Of a DNA stretch of 64,000 nucleotides, positions 34,780 to 43,109 are shown piece by piece. Numbering within the stretch: position 1 is the first letter of the stretch; the number at the start of each line of letters is the position of its first letter. Where the stretch lies: contig JADJZU010000017.1 of the NCBI GenBank assembly GCA_016715625.1, positions 38,329-102,328 on the forward strand. The letters are read 5' to 3'. The notes beneath the pieces were generated by a model that was not told where the DNA came from, made no database searches, and saw nothing but the letters and a program-made list of their open reading frames with translations. The position numbers and the translations under genes were made by a program. The DNA is from Bacteroidota bacterium. GTDB taxonomy: Bacteria > Bacteroidota > Bacteroidia > Chitinophagales > LD1.

Positions 34780-36426
34780 TTATAGTTTCACTTCAATTTC
34801 TAAATCCCAACCACCCTTGAGTGTATGTGTGCCGGGCATATCAATTATTTTTTCCGGCTGTTTGCGTAATAGTAAATCGCCCGTGTTCCATGTGGCATCT
34901 GCATTCGTATCTTCTAATACACGGATGTGATAAACCCCCGCTAATATTTTTTCGATGTTGATTTTCTTTTCGGCCTCACCATACAAGGGAACCTCATTTA
35001 CTAATTTGTTCTCGGCATTCAATACTTGCAGCAGGTAGTGTTTACTCAAATCCTGAACAACGGCTTTTATGATGATATTGCCGAAGGCATCCTCTTTTGC
35101 GGTGTTGAATGCATAGCTTACCTCTTTGTTCCAAACCCCGAAAATATCGCGAAGCATTGAATCCGGAAAAACGACCGTATACTGTTTGTCGGGCTTCATG
35201 CTGAAGTCAAGCAAAATCTCTTGCGCATTCTCTCTGTTTATTTTTGGATACACCCTGGTCGTTTCGGCACTAGAATCTACGCGTATTTCAGCCCCTTTAA
35301 AATCGTTTATTCCGATGATGGGCCGGTTCATTTTTATTTTAAGCGACTCATAAGGGCTCATAAGGGCAGCGGCTTTCACCTTTTCATTAGATATAAGTGA
35401 TTGATTTGCAATTCTTAATGCGTTTTTTGTGGACGCCAAAAGAGAGTCTTTTTCAATCGTTTTTAATTCTATCCTCAGCGTATCAAAAAGAGTGTCGTTA
35501 GCTACGAGATAAATGCTGTCGTATTTACTATAGTAGTTTGAAAACCAAATAATTGCGGTGTCTTTTGTGGGATAGATAAAGCTGCTGAAGCCATCTGAGA
35601 AGAGCTTTGAATCTAGTTTCAGTGTTTGAACGGGTGCGTTGTAGCTAACAAATATTTTTCCGGGCTCCACGCTTTTTACACTTTGCAGTTTTATCCTTTT
35701 CGGACTTTCCTTAAACACCACCAGGTCTATGTTTTTTGGTATAGTATCATTTGCCAGAATACTCGTGTCGCTAAATCCGACTAATTCGTTAGGCAAATCA
35801 TAAATGAAGTTTAAGTTCTGATCTTTGAGTGCAAACAATTGATAAGAGCCTGCCTTAATATTTTCGATGCTGAAATTTCCCAACTTATCCGTCTTCGAAA
35901 AATAGGTCGGCTTCATATTTTGAACAGGATTGTTCGTGCTGCTTTGGTATAGGTTGACATATAGATTTTCCAGCTCTTTGTCGTTTTCTACATTCTTCAC
36001 ACGGCCAATTACTTTGGCCGAATCAATATAGGATCCGGTTGAAAACACATACTTGAAATTTTTATATTCATTACCCTGGTTCAGGTCTTTCAGATTGCTG
36101 CCGAAGTTGATAGTGTAAGTGGTGTTGGGTTGCAGTTCTGCTTTCAGCTTTATGTTTAGCGTTCTGCCGTTTACACGAAAGATGGGTGCCGGGTCGGTGG
36201 CGGGAGAAATCAGGGTTTGGGCAAAACCATTATCCTGTATAAACTCGTTAAAGGTGATGTTTATCTCATCTGCCGAAAAGGAAGTGCTGTAATTCTCCGG
36301 CACCATTTTTTTTACCTTAGGCGGCTCTGAATCTTCCTTGCCTCCGGTGGGGGCCGTCTCATTGGCGCAGCGATATTGAACCAGCGCTACCAATAGCAAT
36401 AACAGTAAGCGTATTGTATTTGTCAA
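34780..36426 (-). CDS. Lipoprotein with bacterial Ig-like (Big_5) domain
   Basis: This is a protein of about 548 residues. The best start is the TTG at 36426 (TTG ACA AAT ACA), which gives the signal LLLLLLVALVQYRC and lies 13 bases after mnmG's stop. The frame is open further upstream but inside mnmG. The mature N-terminus CANETAPTGGKEDSEPPKV matches the conserved start of Bacteroidota Big_5 lipoproteins (Cys, then PTGG and xPP). A Big_5 Ig-like domain follows (TFNEFIQDNGFA, LKAELQPNTTYTINFG), then a prealbumin-like regulatory domain (GRVKNVENDKELENLYVNLYQ) and beta-rich sequence to the end. The lipobox is atypical. Function unknown; outer-membrane lipoprotein is inferred. Confidence 0.75.
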   Translation of the reverse strand: MTNTIRLLLLLLVALVQYRCANETAPTGGKEDSEPPKVKKMVPENYSTSFSADEINITFNEFIQDNGFAQTLISPATDPAPIFRVNGRTLNIKLKAELQPNTTYTINFGSNLKDLNQGNEYKNFKYVFSTGSYIDSAKVIGRVKNVENDKELENLYVNLYQSSTNNPVQNMKPTYFSKTDKLGNFSIENIKAGSYQLFALKDQNLNFIYDLPNELVGFSDTSILANDTIPKNIDLVVFKESPKRIKLQSVKSVEPGKIFVSYNAPVQTLKLDSKLFSDGFSSFIYPTKDTAIIWFSNYYSKYDSIYLVANDTLFDTLRIELKTIEKDSLLASTKNALRIANQSLISNEKVKAAALMSPYESLKIKMNRPIIGINDFKGAEIRVDSSAETTRVYPKINRENAQEILLDFSMKPDKQYTVVFPDSMLRDIFGVWNKEVSYAFNTAKEDAFGNIIIKAVVQDLSKHYLLQVLNAENKLVNEVPLYGEAEKKINIEKILAGVYHIRVLEDTNADATWNTGDLLLRKQPEKIIDMPGTHTLKGGWDLEIEVKL

Positions 36427-36439
36427 GCGTATTCTTTCT

Positions 36440-38341
36440 TTAGCGACCCATGTGTACCAACAATATGGAAATATCCGAAGGCGATACCCCACTGATTCTG
36501 CCCGCCTGGCCCAGCGAAGTGGGCTTTATTTTCGATAACTTAATTCTGGCTTCCATCGAAAGCGATTTTAGTTGCGAATAGTCAAACGCGCTGTCCAATC
36601 GAATGTTTTCCAGCTTCGTCATTTTATCGGCCAACTCCACTTCTTTTTGAATATAACTTTCGTATTTCATTTCTATTTCGGCACTCTCCACCGCTTGCTG
36701 GTCGTGGGTGTTGAGAAATGCATTTAAATCGCTCAGCGAACCGCGCAGCTCTTTCATGCCCAGCTGTGGTCGGGCCAATACCTTACTCAGCTTTTGGCGC
36801 TGTGAAATAGTGCTGGTGCCCCAGGCTTCCAGACCGGCATTGATGGCCGCAGGCTCCACGCTGTATTGCTCAAAATAGTCTTTGATAGCAGCAATGCTTT
36901 CCTTCTTTTTCTTTACATTTTGCAGTCGCTCTTCATCGGCTAAGCCCAGGCGATAGCCCGTTTCTGTCAAGCGCAGGTCCGCATTATCCTGGCGCAGCAG
37001 AATGCGGTATTCGGCACGGCTGGTAAACATCCTATAAGGCTCTTCGGTGCCTTTGGTAATCAAATCGTCTATCAACACGCCTATATAGGCATCGGCCCGG
37101 CTGAGGGTAAATGGCCCCTCTTCTTTGGCTTGCAGGTGAGCGTTGATGCCAGCCATTAAACCCTGACAGGCGGCTTCTTCATAGCCAGTGGTACCGTTTA
37201 TCTGCCCGGCAAAGTAAAGTCCTTTCACCAGTTTTGTTTCCAGGGTATGCTCCAGCTGTGTAGGCGGAAAATAATCGTATTCGATGGCATAGCCGGGACG
37301 GAACATCTTCATGTTCTCAAAGCCCGGCACCTCTTTGAGTGCCTTGTATTGCACATCTTCGGGCAGGGAGGTAGAAAAGCCGTTGACATAGATCTCCACC
37401 GTGTTCCAGCCTTCGGGCTCTACAAACAACTGGTGCCTTTCTTTGTCGGCAAAGCGGTCTATTTTATCTTCTACAGAAGGACAATAGCGCGGCCCCAGCC
37501 CCTTTATGCGGCCCGAGAACATGGGGCTTTTGTCAAAACCGGTCCGCAGTATGTCGTGCACCTTTTGGTTGGTGTAGGTAATGTGGCAGCTGAGTTGTTT
37601 TAATTTTGAATGTTGAATTTCGGATTTCGGATTTGATACAAAGGGGTTGTTGCCTTGCTTGAAGGAGAAACCCACCACTTCCTCATCCCCCAACTGTTCT
37701 TCCATTACAGAATAATTCAGGCTTCTGCCGTCTATGCGCGGAGGGGTTCCGGTCTTCATTCTGCCGGCCTCAAAGCCAAGTTCTATCAGTTGCTCCGTAA
37801 TGCCGGTGGCCGCTTTTTCGCCTGCCCTGCCCCCGCCAAAATGCTTTTCGCCTATATGGATGAGCCCGTTGAGGAAGGTGCCGTTGGTCAAAACCACCGA
37901 TTTGGCCGGAATCTCTATCCCCATAGAAGTGCGGATTCCGCACACTCTATTGCCCTTTATTAACAGCCCGCCAACCATATCTTGCCAGAAATCCACATTT
38001 TTGGTCTCCTCCAGCATGCTTCTCCACACACTTGCAAACATCATTCTGTCGTTCTGGGTCCTGGGGCTCCACATAGCCGGCCCCTTGCTTCTGTTGAGCA
38101 TCCGGAACTGCACCATGCTCTTGTCGCTCACAATGCCGCTATAGCCCCCTAATGCGTCTATTTCGCGCACTATCTGCCCTTTGGCTATGCCGCCCATGGC
38201 GGGGTTGCAGCTCATTTGGGCAATGGTTTGCATGTTCATGGTTACCAGCAGCACACTGCTGCCCATATTGGCCGCTGCGGCTGCGGCTTCGCATCCTGCG
38301 TGGCCCGCACCCACTACTATTACGTCATATTCTTTGAACAT
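36440..38341 (-). CDS. mnmG: tRNA uridine-5-carboxymethylaminomethyl modification enzyme
   Basis: This 633-residue FAD enzyme (formerly GidA) works with MnmE to modify the wobble uridine of certain tRNAs. Its FAD-binding motif VVGAGHAGCEAAAAAANMG is at the N-terminus, followed by SCNPAMGGIAKGQIVREIDALGG and the C-terminal helical domain that contacts MnmE. The length is typical. The ATG at 38341 gives MFKEYDVIVVGAGHAG. It heads a run of same-strand genes (Ig-like lipoprotein, gamma-carbonic anhydrase, idi, O-methyltransferase). Two parS-like sites lie between it and ybeY. In many bacteria this gene is next to the replication origin. Confidence 0.95.
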   Translation of the reverse strand: MFKEYDVIVVGAGHAGCEAAAAAANMGSSVLLVTMNMQTIAQMSCNPAMGGIAKGQIVREIDALGGYSGIVSDKSMVQFRMLNRSKGPAMWSPRTQNDRMMFASVWRSMLEETKNVDFWQDMVGGLLIKGNRVCGIRTSMGIEIPAKSVVLTNGTFLNGLIHIGEKHFGGGRAGEKAATGITEQLIELGFEAGRMKTGTPPRIDGRSLNYSVMEEQLGDEEVVGFSFKQGNNPFVSNPKSEIQHSKLKQLSCHITYTNQKVHDILRTGFDKSPMFSGRIKGLGPRYCPSVEDKIDRFADKERHQLFVEPEGWNTVEIYVNGFSTSLPEDVQYKALKEVPGFENMKMFRPGYAIEYDYFPPTQLEHTLETKLVKGLYFAGQINGTTGYEEAACQGLMAGINAHLQAKEEGPFTLSRADAYIGVLIDDLITKGTEEPYRMFTSRAEYRILLRQDNADLRLTETGYRLGLADEERLQNVKKKKESIAAIKDYFEQYSVEPAAINAGLEAWGTSTISQRQKLSKVLARPQLGMKELRGSLSDLNAFLNTHDQQAVESAEIEMKYESYIQKEVELADKMTKLENIRLDSAFDYSQLKSLSMEARIKLSKIKPTSLGQAGRISGVSPSDISILLVHMGR

Positions 38342-38386
38342 AGGCGCAAATATAGGCTAAAGGGTTAAATGGCTAAATAGGTGGAG

Positions 38387-38453
38387 TGTGCCACGTGGAA
38401 CCAGATATAAGAATTGGCAAAAAATTTAGTCTTTGTTTGTTCCACATGGAACA
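38387..38453. promoter_or_regulatory. Two parS-like sites upstream of mnmG
   Basis: The bacterial parS consensus is TGTTCCACGTGGAACA. The bases 38387-38402 (TGTGCCACGTGGAACC) match it at 14 of 16 positions and 38438-38453 (TGTTCCACATGGAACA) at 15 of 16. They lie 51 bases apart in the short gap between mnmG and ybeY. parS is bound by ParB for chromosome partitioning and SMC loading. Confidence 0.5.
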
Positions 38454-38463
38454 TTGGGGCTTT

Positions 38464-38925
38464 TTAAGCCCCCTGTTTGCCAAGGAATGCGCTGTATAGC
38501 TTCAGCCATTTATCTTCAGCCGCCCGCATGGCTTTCTTTTGGGCGGGGGTTTTGTCGCCATAGCCCAGCAGGTGGAGCACTCCGTGGAAAATAACCCGGT
38601 GCAGTTCCTGATTAAAGGCCGATGCTTTGGTGGCTTTGGCAAACTGGAGACTGTTTTCCTTCACCCTGTCTATGCTGATGTAAATTTCTGCCTCCAAAAG
38701 CTGCGGGGTGGAGGTGAGGGGAAAGGTTATAATGTCGGTGTAGTAGTCGTGGTGGAGGAACTGTCGGTTGATGCCCAGCAGGTAATCGTCCGAACAAAAG
38801 ATGATGCTGATTTGCCTTTGCCCTTTGTGGCCCTCGCGGGTGCAGCGGTTTTCTATGAACTGCTTCAGTGCGCGCTTGTGAGCAAGGGGGCAGGATTTGT
38901 CGGCATGGTGAAAGCGGATGGACAT
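38464..38925 (-). CDS. ybeY: Endoribonuclease YbeY (rRNA maturation factor)
   Basis: This 153-residue metalloprotein takes part in rRNA maturation and quality control. The zinc-binding motif is recognisable as HRVIFHGVLHLLGYGD near residues 109-124 (HGxLHLxGYxD), with YYTDIITFPL before it. The length matches the family. The ATG at 38925 gives MSIRFHHADK. The last part (KKAMRAAEDKWLKL) is typical of the Bacteroidota form. It is followed on the same strand by mnmG after a 122-base gap that holds two parS-like sites. Confidence 0.88.
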   Translation of the reverse strand: MSIRFHHADKSCPLAHKRALKQFIENRCTREGHKGQRQISIIFCSDDYLLGINRQFLHHDYYTDIITFPLTSTPQLLEAEIYISIDRVKENSLQFAKATKASAFNQELHRVIFHGVLHLLGYGDKTPAQKKAMRAAEDKWLKLYSAFLGKQGA

Positions 38926-38944
38926 TGCAGGGCGAATTTCGTAT

Positions 38945-39057
38945 TGTGGATAACAAAAACAAATAACACCCGCTATATATACTGATTATCAAAATATTAA
39001 AACAACAGAGAAGGGCCTTGTTGGATAACCTGGCGGGCTTATGCACCTGTATCCACA
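38945..39057. other. DnaA-box-like sequences between ybeY and hsp20
   Basis: A perfect DnaA box on the minus strand lies at 38945-38953 (TGTGGATAA) and an 8-of-9 match at 39049-39057 (GTATCCACA), with AT-rich sequence between. The gap lies 0.5-0.7 kb from the parS-like pair. It is weaker than the cluster at 27018-27222, so I list it only as possible. Confidence 0.25.
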
Positions 39058-39086
39058 GCCATCTCACACTACACTAACACATAAAA

Positions 39087-39116
39087 AAACCACCACGACA
39101 AAGGCCGTGGTGGTTT
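39087..39116 (-). terminator. Rho-independent terminator after hsp20
   Basis: An 11-bp perfect stem (AAACCACCACG at 39087-39097 with 39106-39116) and an 8-base loop. On the minus strand a T-rich stretch (TTTTTTATG) follows. It lies 18 bases beyond the hsp20 stop. Confidence 0.8.
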
Positions 39117-39133
39117 GCTCTGAACAAAGGCGC

Positions 39134-39556
39134 TTAGCCCACTTTTATTTCTTTGGTGCTGCTTACCTGTGTGCTGCTTTTGGGCAGGTGAAGGTGCAGA
39201 ATACCGTTGTCGTATTTGGCCGATATGGCATCGTCCTGCACATTGTCGGGCAGGCGAAACGAACGGGCAAAGCTGCTGTAGTTGTATTCTTTGCACGTAT
39301 ACTCCTTGTCTTTTTCGGTGCTTTCTGATTTTGATTCGGCACTGATGGTAAGCACATCCTTGTCTACCTTTACCTTAAAGTCTTCTTTGCGGTAGCCCGG
39401 CACGGCCAGTTCTATGGAGTAGTTTTTGTCCGACTCTGCAATGTTGGCTGCCGGCAATGTTTGCTTGCTTTGGGCGTTGAAAAAAGTGTCGTCAAACAGG
39501 TCGCGGAAAAAGGGGCTTGCGAAGCCACGGTCGTTGAATTTGCTTAGGTTGCTCAT
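39134..39556 (-). CDS. Hsp20/alpha-crystallin family small heat-shock protein
   Basis: This 140-residue small chaperone holds unfolded proteins in soluble complexes. The alpha-crystallin domain spans about residues 45-130 (NYSIELAVPGYRKEDFKVKVDKD; ARSFRLPDNVQDDAISAKYDNGIL), with the family's G-x-L equivalent as NGILHLHLP. The N-terminal region (NDRGFASPFFRDLFDDTFFN) is typical of Bacteroidota class A members. The ATG at 39556 is the natural start. A terminator follows at 39087-39116. No heat-shock-type operator was found upstream. Confidence 0.92.
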   Translation of the reverse strand: MSNLSKFNDRGFASPFFRDLFDDTFFNAQSKQTLPAANIAESDKNYSIELAVPGYRKEDFKVKVDKDVLTISAESKSESTEKDKEYTCKEYNYSSFARSFRLPDNVQDDAISAKYDNGILHLHLPKSSTQVSSTKEIKVG

Positions 39557-39671
39557 GGTTTTTTGTTTTTATTGAGTGCAAAAATGAAGGTGTCAAAAGG
39601 CTTCGGGCAATGATGGGCATCAACACCGGGGTTGATTGTTGTCAATGAAAAAACAGCCCAATCTTTTACAT

Positions 39672-39985
39672 TTATGGAAACAAATGTTTCTAAAATTGGA
39701 AACCACCATTATCTTTGTTGCTTTTAAAAGAGGTGCTAAAGATTTTGGCGGATTTATGGAGGGCCCGGTTTATATCGAGCTTGTCCAAAACATTGAAATA
39801 CTTACAACATTGACCTGGCTCAGCAAACGAATGACCCCAAACTTTTTAAAAAACTTCAGCATGATATCTGGGAACTAAGAACAAAATCGGGTGGACTTCA
39901 AATCAGTTACTTGCCTTTTGGGATAAATCGACGGCAACAACGCTGGTAATTGCCACCATGGCTTTACAACTTTGCCTGAGTGGCG
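39672..39985 (+). pseudogene. Broken HigB/RelE-like toxin gene
   Basis: Reading through several frames recovers the signature of a Gp49/HigB-type RelE-family toxin: MEGPVYIELVQNIE, then NIDLAQQTNDPKLFKKLQ in a second frame, then HDIWELRTKSGG (the family's ELR), then LLAFWDKSTATTLVIAT in a third frame followed by HHGFTT (HGF motif). Three or more single-base shifts separate these pieces, and no intact frame exists. No antitoxin gene follows. In the intact family the protein cleaves mRNA at ribosomes. The pieces keep conserved residues, so the shifts could be sequence errors. Confidence 0.55.
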
Positions 39986-40325
39986 TTGCGCAGGCGCAAA
40001 CCTCAACTACTTATCTGCTGCTGCAGGGCGAGCGCCTGCCGCGCAACGAAATTACCGTGCAGCAGTTGAAAAACATTTGTTGCCCTGGAAGTGGGCAACG
40101 AGGGCTGGCGCGCTACCGTAAAGCCCGCCTCGGTCCAGGTGGTGATAAGCGGAAAGGGGAGCATTACCAAGGTGCTGTGCCGTGCCGGCATGGCCGATGC
40201 TGCCGGTGCCAAAGGGCTGGAAAAAGCAAAACCGGAGACCTCATTTTTATTATGCGACTAGGAGTGCCCGAAAGCGTGAAAGCCCAGGTGGGGCGGTTTG
40301 CGCTGTTGGTGGAAGTAGCTGCACC
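39985..40325 (+). pseudogene. Remnant of a secreted beta-rich protein
   Basis: A broken frame gives QAQTSTTYLLLQGERLPRN and EITVQQLK, then LEVGNEGWRATVKPAS, and after another shift PGDLIFIMRLGVPESVKAQ. The first residues resemble a signal-peptide boundary. The second part faintly resembles the C-terminal beta domains of GldM-like proteins (KPGDLIFI), but this is too weak to call. The right end runs into vsr. It is probably a 3'-truncated relic at the edge of the R-M island. Confidence 0.35.
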
Positions 40326-40739
40326 ATGGCCGATGTGCATACCAGCGAGCAGCGCAGCTATAACATGAGCCGCATTAAAGGCAAAGACACAAAGCCCGAA
40401 ATGATGGTGCGCTCTTTTCTGCATACAAACGGCTTTCGCTATAAGCTGCACGACAAAACACTACCCGGCAAACCCGACATCGTATTAACCAAATACAAAA
40501 CCGTCATTTTTGTAAACGGCTGTTTCTGGCACGGCCACAACAACTGCAAATACGCCACCATACCCAAAACCCGCACCGACTGGTGGCTCCAAAAAATAAA
40601 CGGAAACAAAGCCAACGACACCAAACACACACAGGCACTGCGCAAACTTCACTGGCGCGTAATCTCACTTTGGGAGTGTGAGCTTAAACCCGCTAAGCGC
40701 GACAGAACACTGGAGCGCCTGCTCAGTAAATTGAACTGA
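40326..40739 (+). CDS. vsr: Very short patch repair endonuclease
   Basis: This 137-residue Vsr-type endonuclease nicks beside T:G mismatches that arise when 5-methylcytosine deaminates. The family's motifs are all present: RSYNMSRIKGKDTKPEM, VRSFLHTNGFRYKLHDKTLPGKPDIV (with the metal-binding Asp), VFVNGCFWHGH (His and Cys), and NGNKANDTKHTQALRKLHWRV. The ATG at 40326 gives MADVHTSEQRSYNMSRI, the expected start. It precedes the controller and the C5-methyltransferase on the same strand, which is the normal setting for Vsr. Unlike the next genes its frame is intact. Confidence 0.93.
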   Translation: MADVHTSEQRSYNMSRIKGKDTKPEMMVRSFLHTNGFRYKLHDKTLPGKPDIVLTKYKTVIFVNGCFWHGHNNCKYATIPKTRTDWWLQKINGNKANDTKHTQALRKLHWRVISLWECELKPAKRDRTLERLLSKLN

Positions 40740-40760
40740 GTTAATAACTTCTTTCGGGCA

Positions 40761-40793
40761 CGTGTCTTAAAAGCAAATTGCGTTTAAGACACG
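40761..40793. promoter_or_regulatory. Inverted repeat upstream of the R-M controller gene (possible operator)
   Basis: Perfect 11-bp arms (CGTGTCTTAAA at 40761-40771 and the complement at 40783-40793) flank an 11-bp spacer, so the half-sites are 22 bp apart, two DNA turns. The repeat is 17 bases upstream of the HTH controller ATG at 40811. This is the placement of an operator for a controller protein. No T-run follows, so it is not a terminator for vsr. Confidence 0.55.
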
Positions 40794-40810
40794 CCACATA
40801 GCTTGCACCT

Positions 40811-41050
40811 ATGAATATTATAGGTCGCACGGCATCGCGCATACGCGAATTGCGGGAGCAAAAAAAGCTTACACAGGAAGAGCTTGCCTGGAAAGCAGAG
40901 GTAAACCGCACCTCTATGAACCATATTGAAAACGGCAGAAGAAATGTTTCGCTGGAAACATTGGAGAGGGTGGTTACTGCACTCGATGTAAGCTTCAGTG
41001 AATTTTTTGACTCATCACTTTTTCAAACAGCTAAAAAGAAGAAGAGATGA
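40811..41050 (+). CDS. XRE-family HTH regulator of the restriction-modification cluster
   Basis: This 79-residue Cro/CI-type repressor has a helix-turn-helix in TQEELAWKAEVNRTSMNHIENGRRNVSLETLERV. It begins IIGRTASRIRELREQKK, as controller (C) proteins of type II R-M systems do. It lies between vsr and the methyltransferase, and its end overlaps the methyltransferase start by 4 bases. The inverted repeat at 40761-40793 just upstream is a likely operator. Identity as an R-M controller is inferred from size and position. Confidence 0.85.
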   Translation: MNIIGRTASRIRELREQKKLTQEELAWKAEVNRTSMNHIENGRRNVSLETLERVVTALDVSFSEFFDSSLFQTAKKKKR

Positions 41051-42313
41051 AAAAAGAAATAAAGCCTGAACTGCTCAGTTCAAAAATTCATGTGTTTGAG
41101 GGCGATAAAAAATTTCTCGTTTCTGTTTATGGCCCAGAAAATTACCGCGCTGCTGTAATCAGCCACTATGCTTATTCAAAAGATAAAGCGCTGAAAAAGG
41201 ATGCGGTATTATTTACTAAAGAATTGCTTGCCGGTTATTTTGACGGAGAGATATCAAACCTTGTTGCAGAAGGTTACATCAATGACCTTTTCGGTTTTGA
41301 GCAGGTTCCTTTTCCTAAACCGATAAAGCCAAAATTTAAATTCATAGACCTCTTTGCGGGGTATTGGTGGTTTTCGTTTAGCCATGCAGAATTTGGGTGG
41401 TGAATGTGTCTTTTCCTCAGGTGGGATAAGGAAGCACAAAAAGTGAAAACTTTGGCGAACTGCCCTTTGGTGATATAACAAAAGAAGAGGTAAAGCAATA
41501 TGTGCCCAGAAATTTGATGTCCTCTGTGCCGGCTTTCCTTGTCAGGCATTTTCTATTGCAGGCAAGCGTGGTGGTTTTGAAGATACACGTAAAACATTAT
41601 TTTTTGATGTAGCAGAAATAATTAAGCGCAGAAAACCCGCAGCATTCTTTTTAGAAAATGTAAAAGGCCTGCGCAATCATGATGGTGGTAAAACACTGAA
41701 TACAATTCTTAATGTCCTCAGAAACGATTTGAAATATTATGTGCCCGAGCCACAAATAATGAATACTCGCAATTTTGGTGTTCCGCAAAACAGAGAGAGA
41801 ATATTTATTGTAGGATTCAGAGAAGACCTGAACATTAACGATTTCAAATACCCCACACCCTCTGAAAAGAAGGTAACTCTAAAAGATATTAAAGAGAAAA
41901 AAGTGGTTTCTACCCGCTATTATCTGTCTACTCAATATCTATCTACTCTGGTAAAACATAAGGCTCGCCACGAAAGCAAAGGAAACGGATTTGGCTATGA
42001 AATTATTCCCGATAACGGCACCTCTAACGCTATCGTGGTTGGCGGCATGGGGAAGGAAAGAAATCTGGTGATTGATAAAAGACTCAAAGATTTTACTCCC
42101 GAAACAAAAATTAAAGGAGAAGTGAATCAGGAAGGCATTCGCAAAATGACTCCACGGGAATGGGCGCGCTTACAGGGCTTTCCCGATGAATTCAGAATAG
42201 AAGTTGCTGATGCCTCTGCCTATAAGCAATTCGGCAACTCCGTTGCCGTACCGGCAATACAGGCAACCGCTGAAGTAATCATAGACAAACTTTGGAAACA
42301 CTTAAATAAATAA
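41047..42313 (+). pseudogene. DNA (cytosine-5-)-methyltransferase, several single-base indels
   Basis: This is a C5-cytosine methyltransferase of a type II R-M system. Conserved motifs can be read in sequence order only by changing frame: FKFIDLFAG (motif I), then IGGFRLAMQNLGGECVFSSE, then ENFGELPFGDITKEEVKQYV, then FDVLCAGFPCQAFSIAGKRGGFED (motif IV with the catalytic Cys of PCQ), FFLENVKGL (motif VI), RERIFIVGF (motif VIII), and the C-terminal LQGFPDEF and QFGNSVAVPAI (motifs IX-X). Four indels are needed: one extra G in 41358-41361, and one missing base near 41420, 41441 and 41503. From about 41505 to 42313 the frame is intact. The N-terminal ~95 residues before motif I are extra. Indels without substitution decay suggest sequence error or very recent loss. 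Confidence 0.85.
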
Positions 42314-42316
42314 ACC

Positions 42317-42944
42317 ATGGCAGGCATCTTAAATCAATTATCAATTACTGTAGGTGAGGATAAAAAAGCGGAAAAAGCTTTTGACAGTCTTTATCCTAAT
42401 TTTTTAGAGGTACCGTATAGCACACCCAGCGAGTACGTAAAAAAGTATTGGACTCGATACGAGAAATTAAAAGGCAGTACTGCTGGTTTAAATGGAAAAG
42501 TTTTCGAATACATTTTGGCAACACTCTTTGTAAGAGAAAATCTATTGCCTCTCTATTTAAGTGCAAAAGTTGCGTTTGTGCCTAACGGCAATTTATGACC
42601 TCATAGTTATCACCAAAGAGCGCGGACCGTTTGTATAAGCGCAAAAAGAGTTTAAGTGAAGATATAAGCAAACCGGCCTTGAAGCCATAGCGTTAAAGTA
42701 TGTTCACCGTAAAGCACTTAGTTTTTTGGTAACACTCCATGTAAAGGAAGCTGAGAGTGTAAAGCAAAAGATAAAGACGGGTGACGTAATTGGTTTAGAT
42801 AAAGTAGTGGTTGCTACATCAAAAGATTTTGATGAGCTTATCAAAGAAATTAAACAATACAAAGCAACAGAACCGCCAACAGTAAAAGTTATAAGCTCTA
42901 CCCAAATTGTCACGAAAGATAAAATTGAATCCATTATTTTTTAA
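42317..42944 (+). pseudogene. Type II restriction endonuclease, several single-base indels
   Basis: The gene starts 3 bases after the methyltransferase (MAGILNQLSITVGEDKKAEK). It reads well to 42590, then shifts frame repeatedly. Pieces recovered in order are YDLIVITKERGPFV, then SAK, then SERYKQTGLEAIALKYV, then AESVKQKIKTGDVIGLDKVVVA to the end KDKIESIIF. The YDLIV...SAK arrangement resembles a PD-(D/E)XK nuclease core. Position after a C5-methyltransferase with Vsr and controller makes a restriction enzyme the natural reading. The recognition site cannot be inferred. At least three shifts lie between 42580 and 42720. Confidence 0.65.
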
Positions 42945-42950
42945 AGCTCG

Positions 42951-43107
42951 TGCAATTACCTCACCCACTACCACCTCCCCGACCTGCATTTCGAGCAATG
43001 GGACTGCGAAACAGATCATCCTTACCACGAGCTTTCCCACGTGGCACACACCGCCCATCGCCCCACCTGCAGCAGAGATATACTCGACCTGCTGGCACTG
43101 CGCTGAG
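42951..43107 (+). pseudogene. Short 3' gene remnant
   Basis: Starting at TGC in 42951 the frame reads CNYLTHYHLPDLHFEQWDCE and continues to DLLALR with a TGA at 43105-43107. There is no start codon and no known motif. It directly abuts the end of the endonuclease gene and may be the truncated end of a gene cut by the R-M island. Low confidence. Confidence 0.25.
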
Positions 43108-43109
43108 GG

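Noticed and set aside
40761..40793. Hairpin as terminator for vsr
   Set aside because: No T-run follows on either strand. The spacing fits an operator better.
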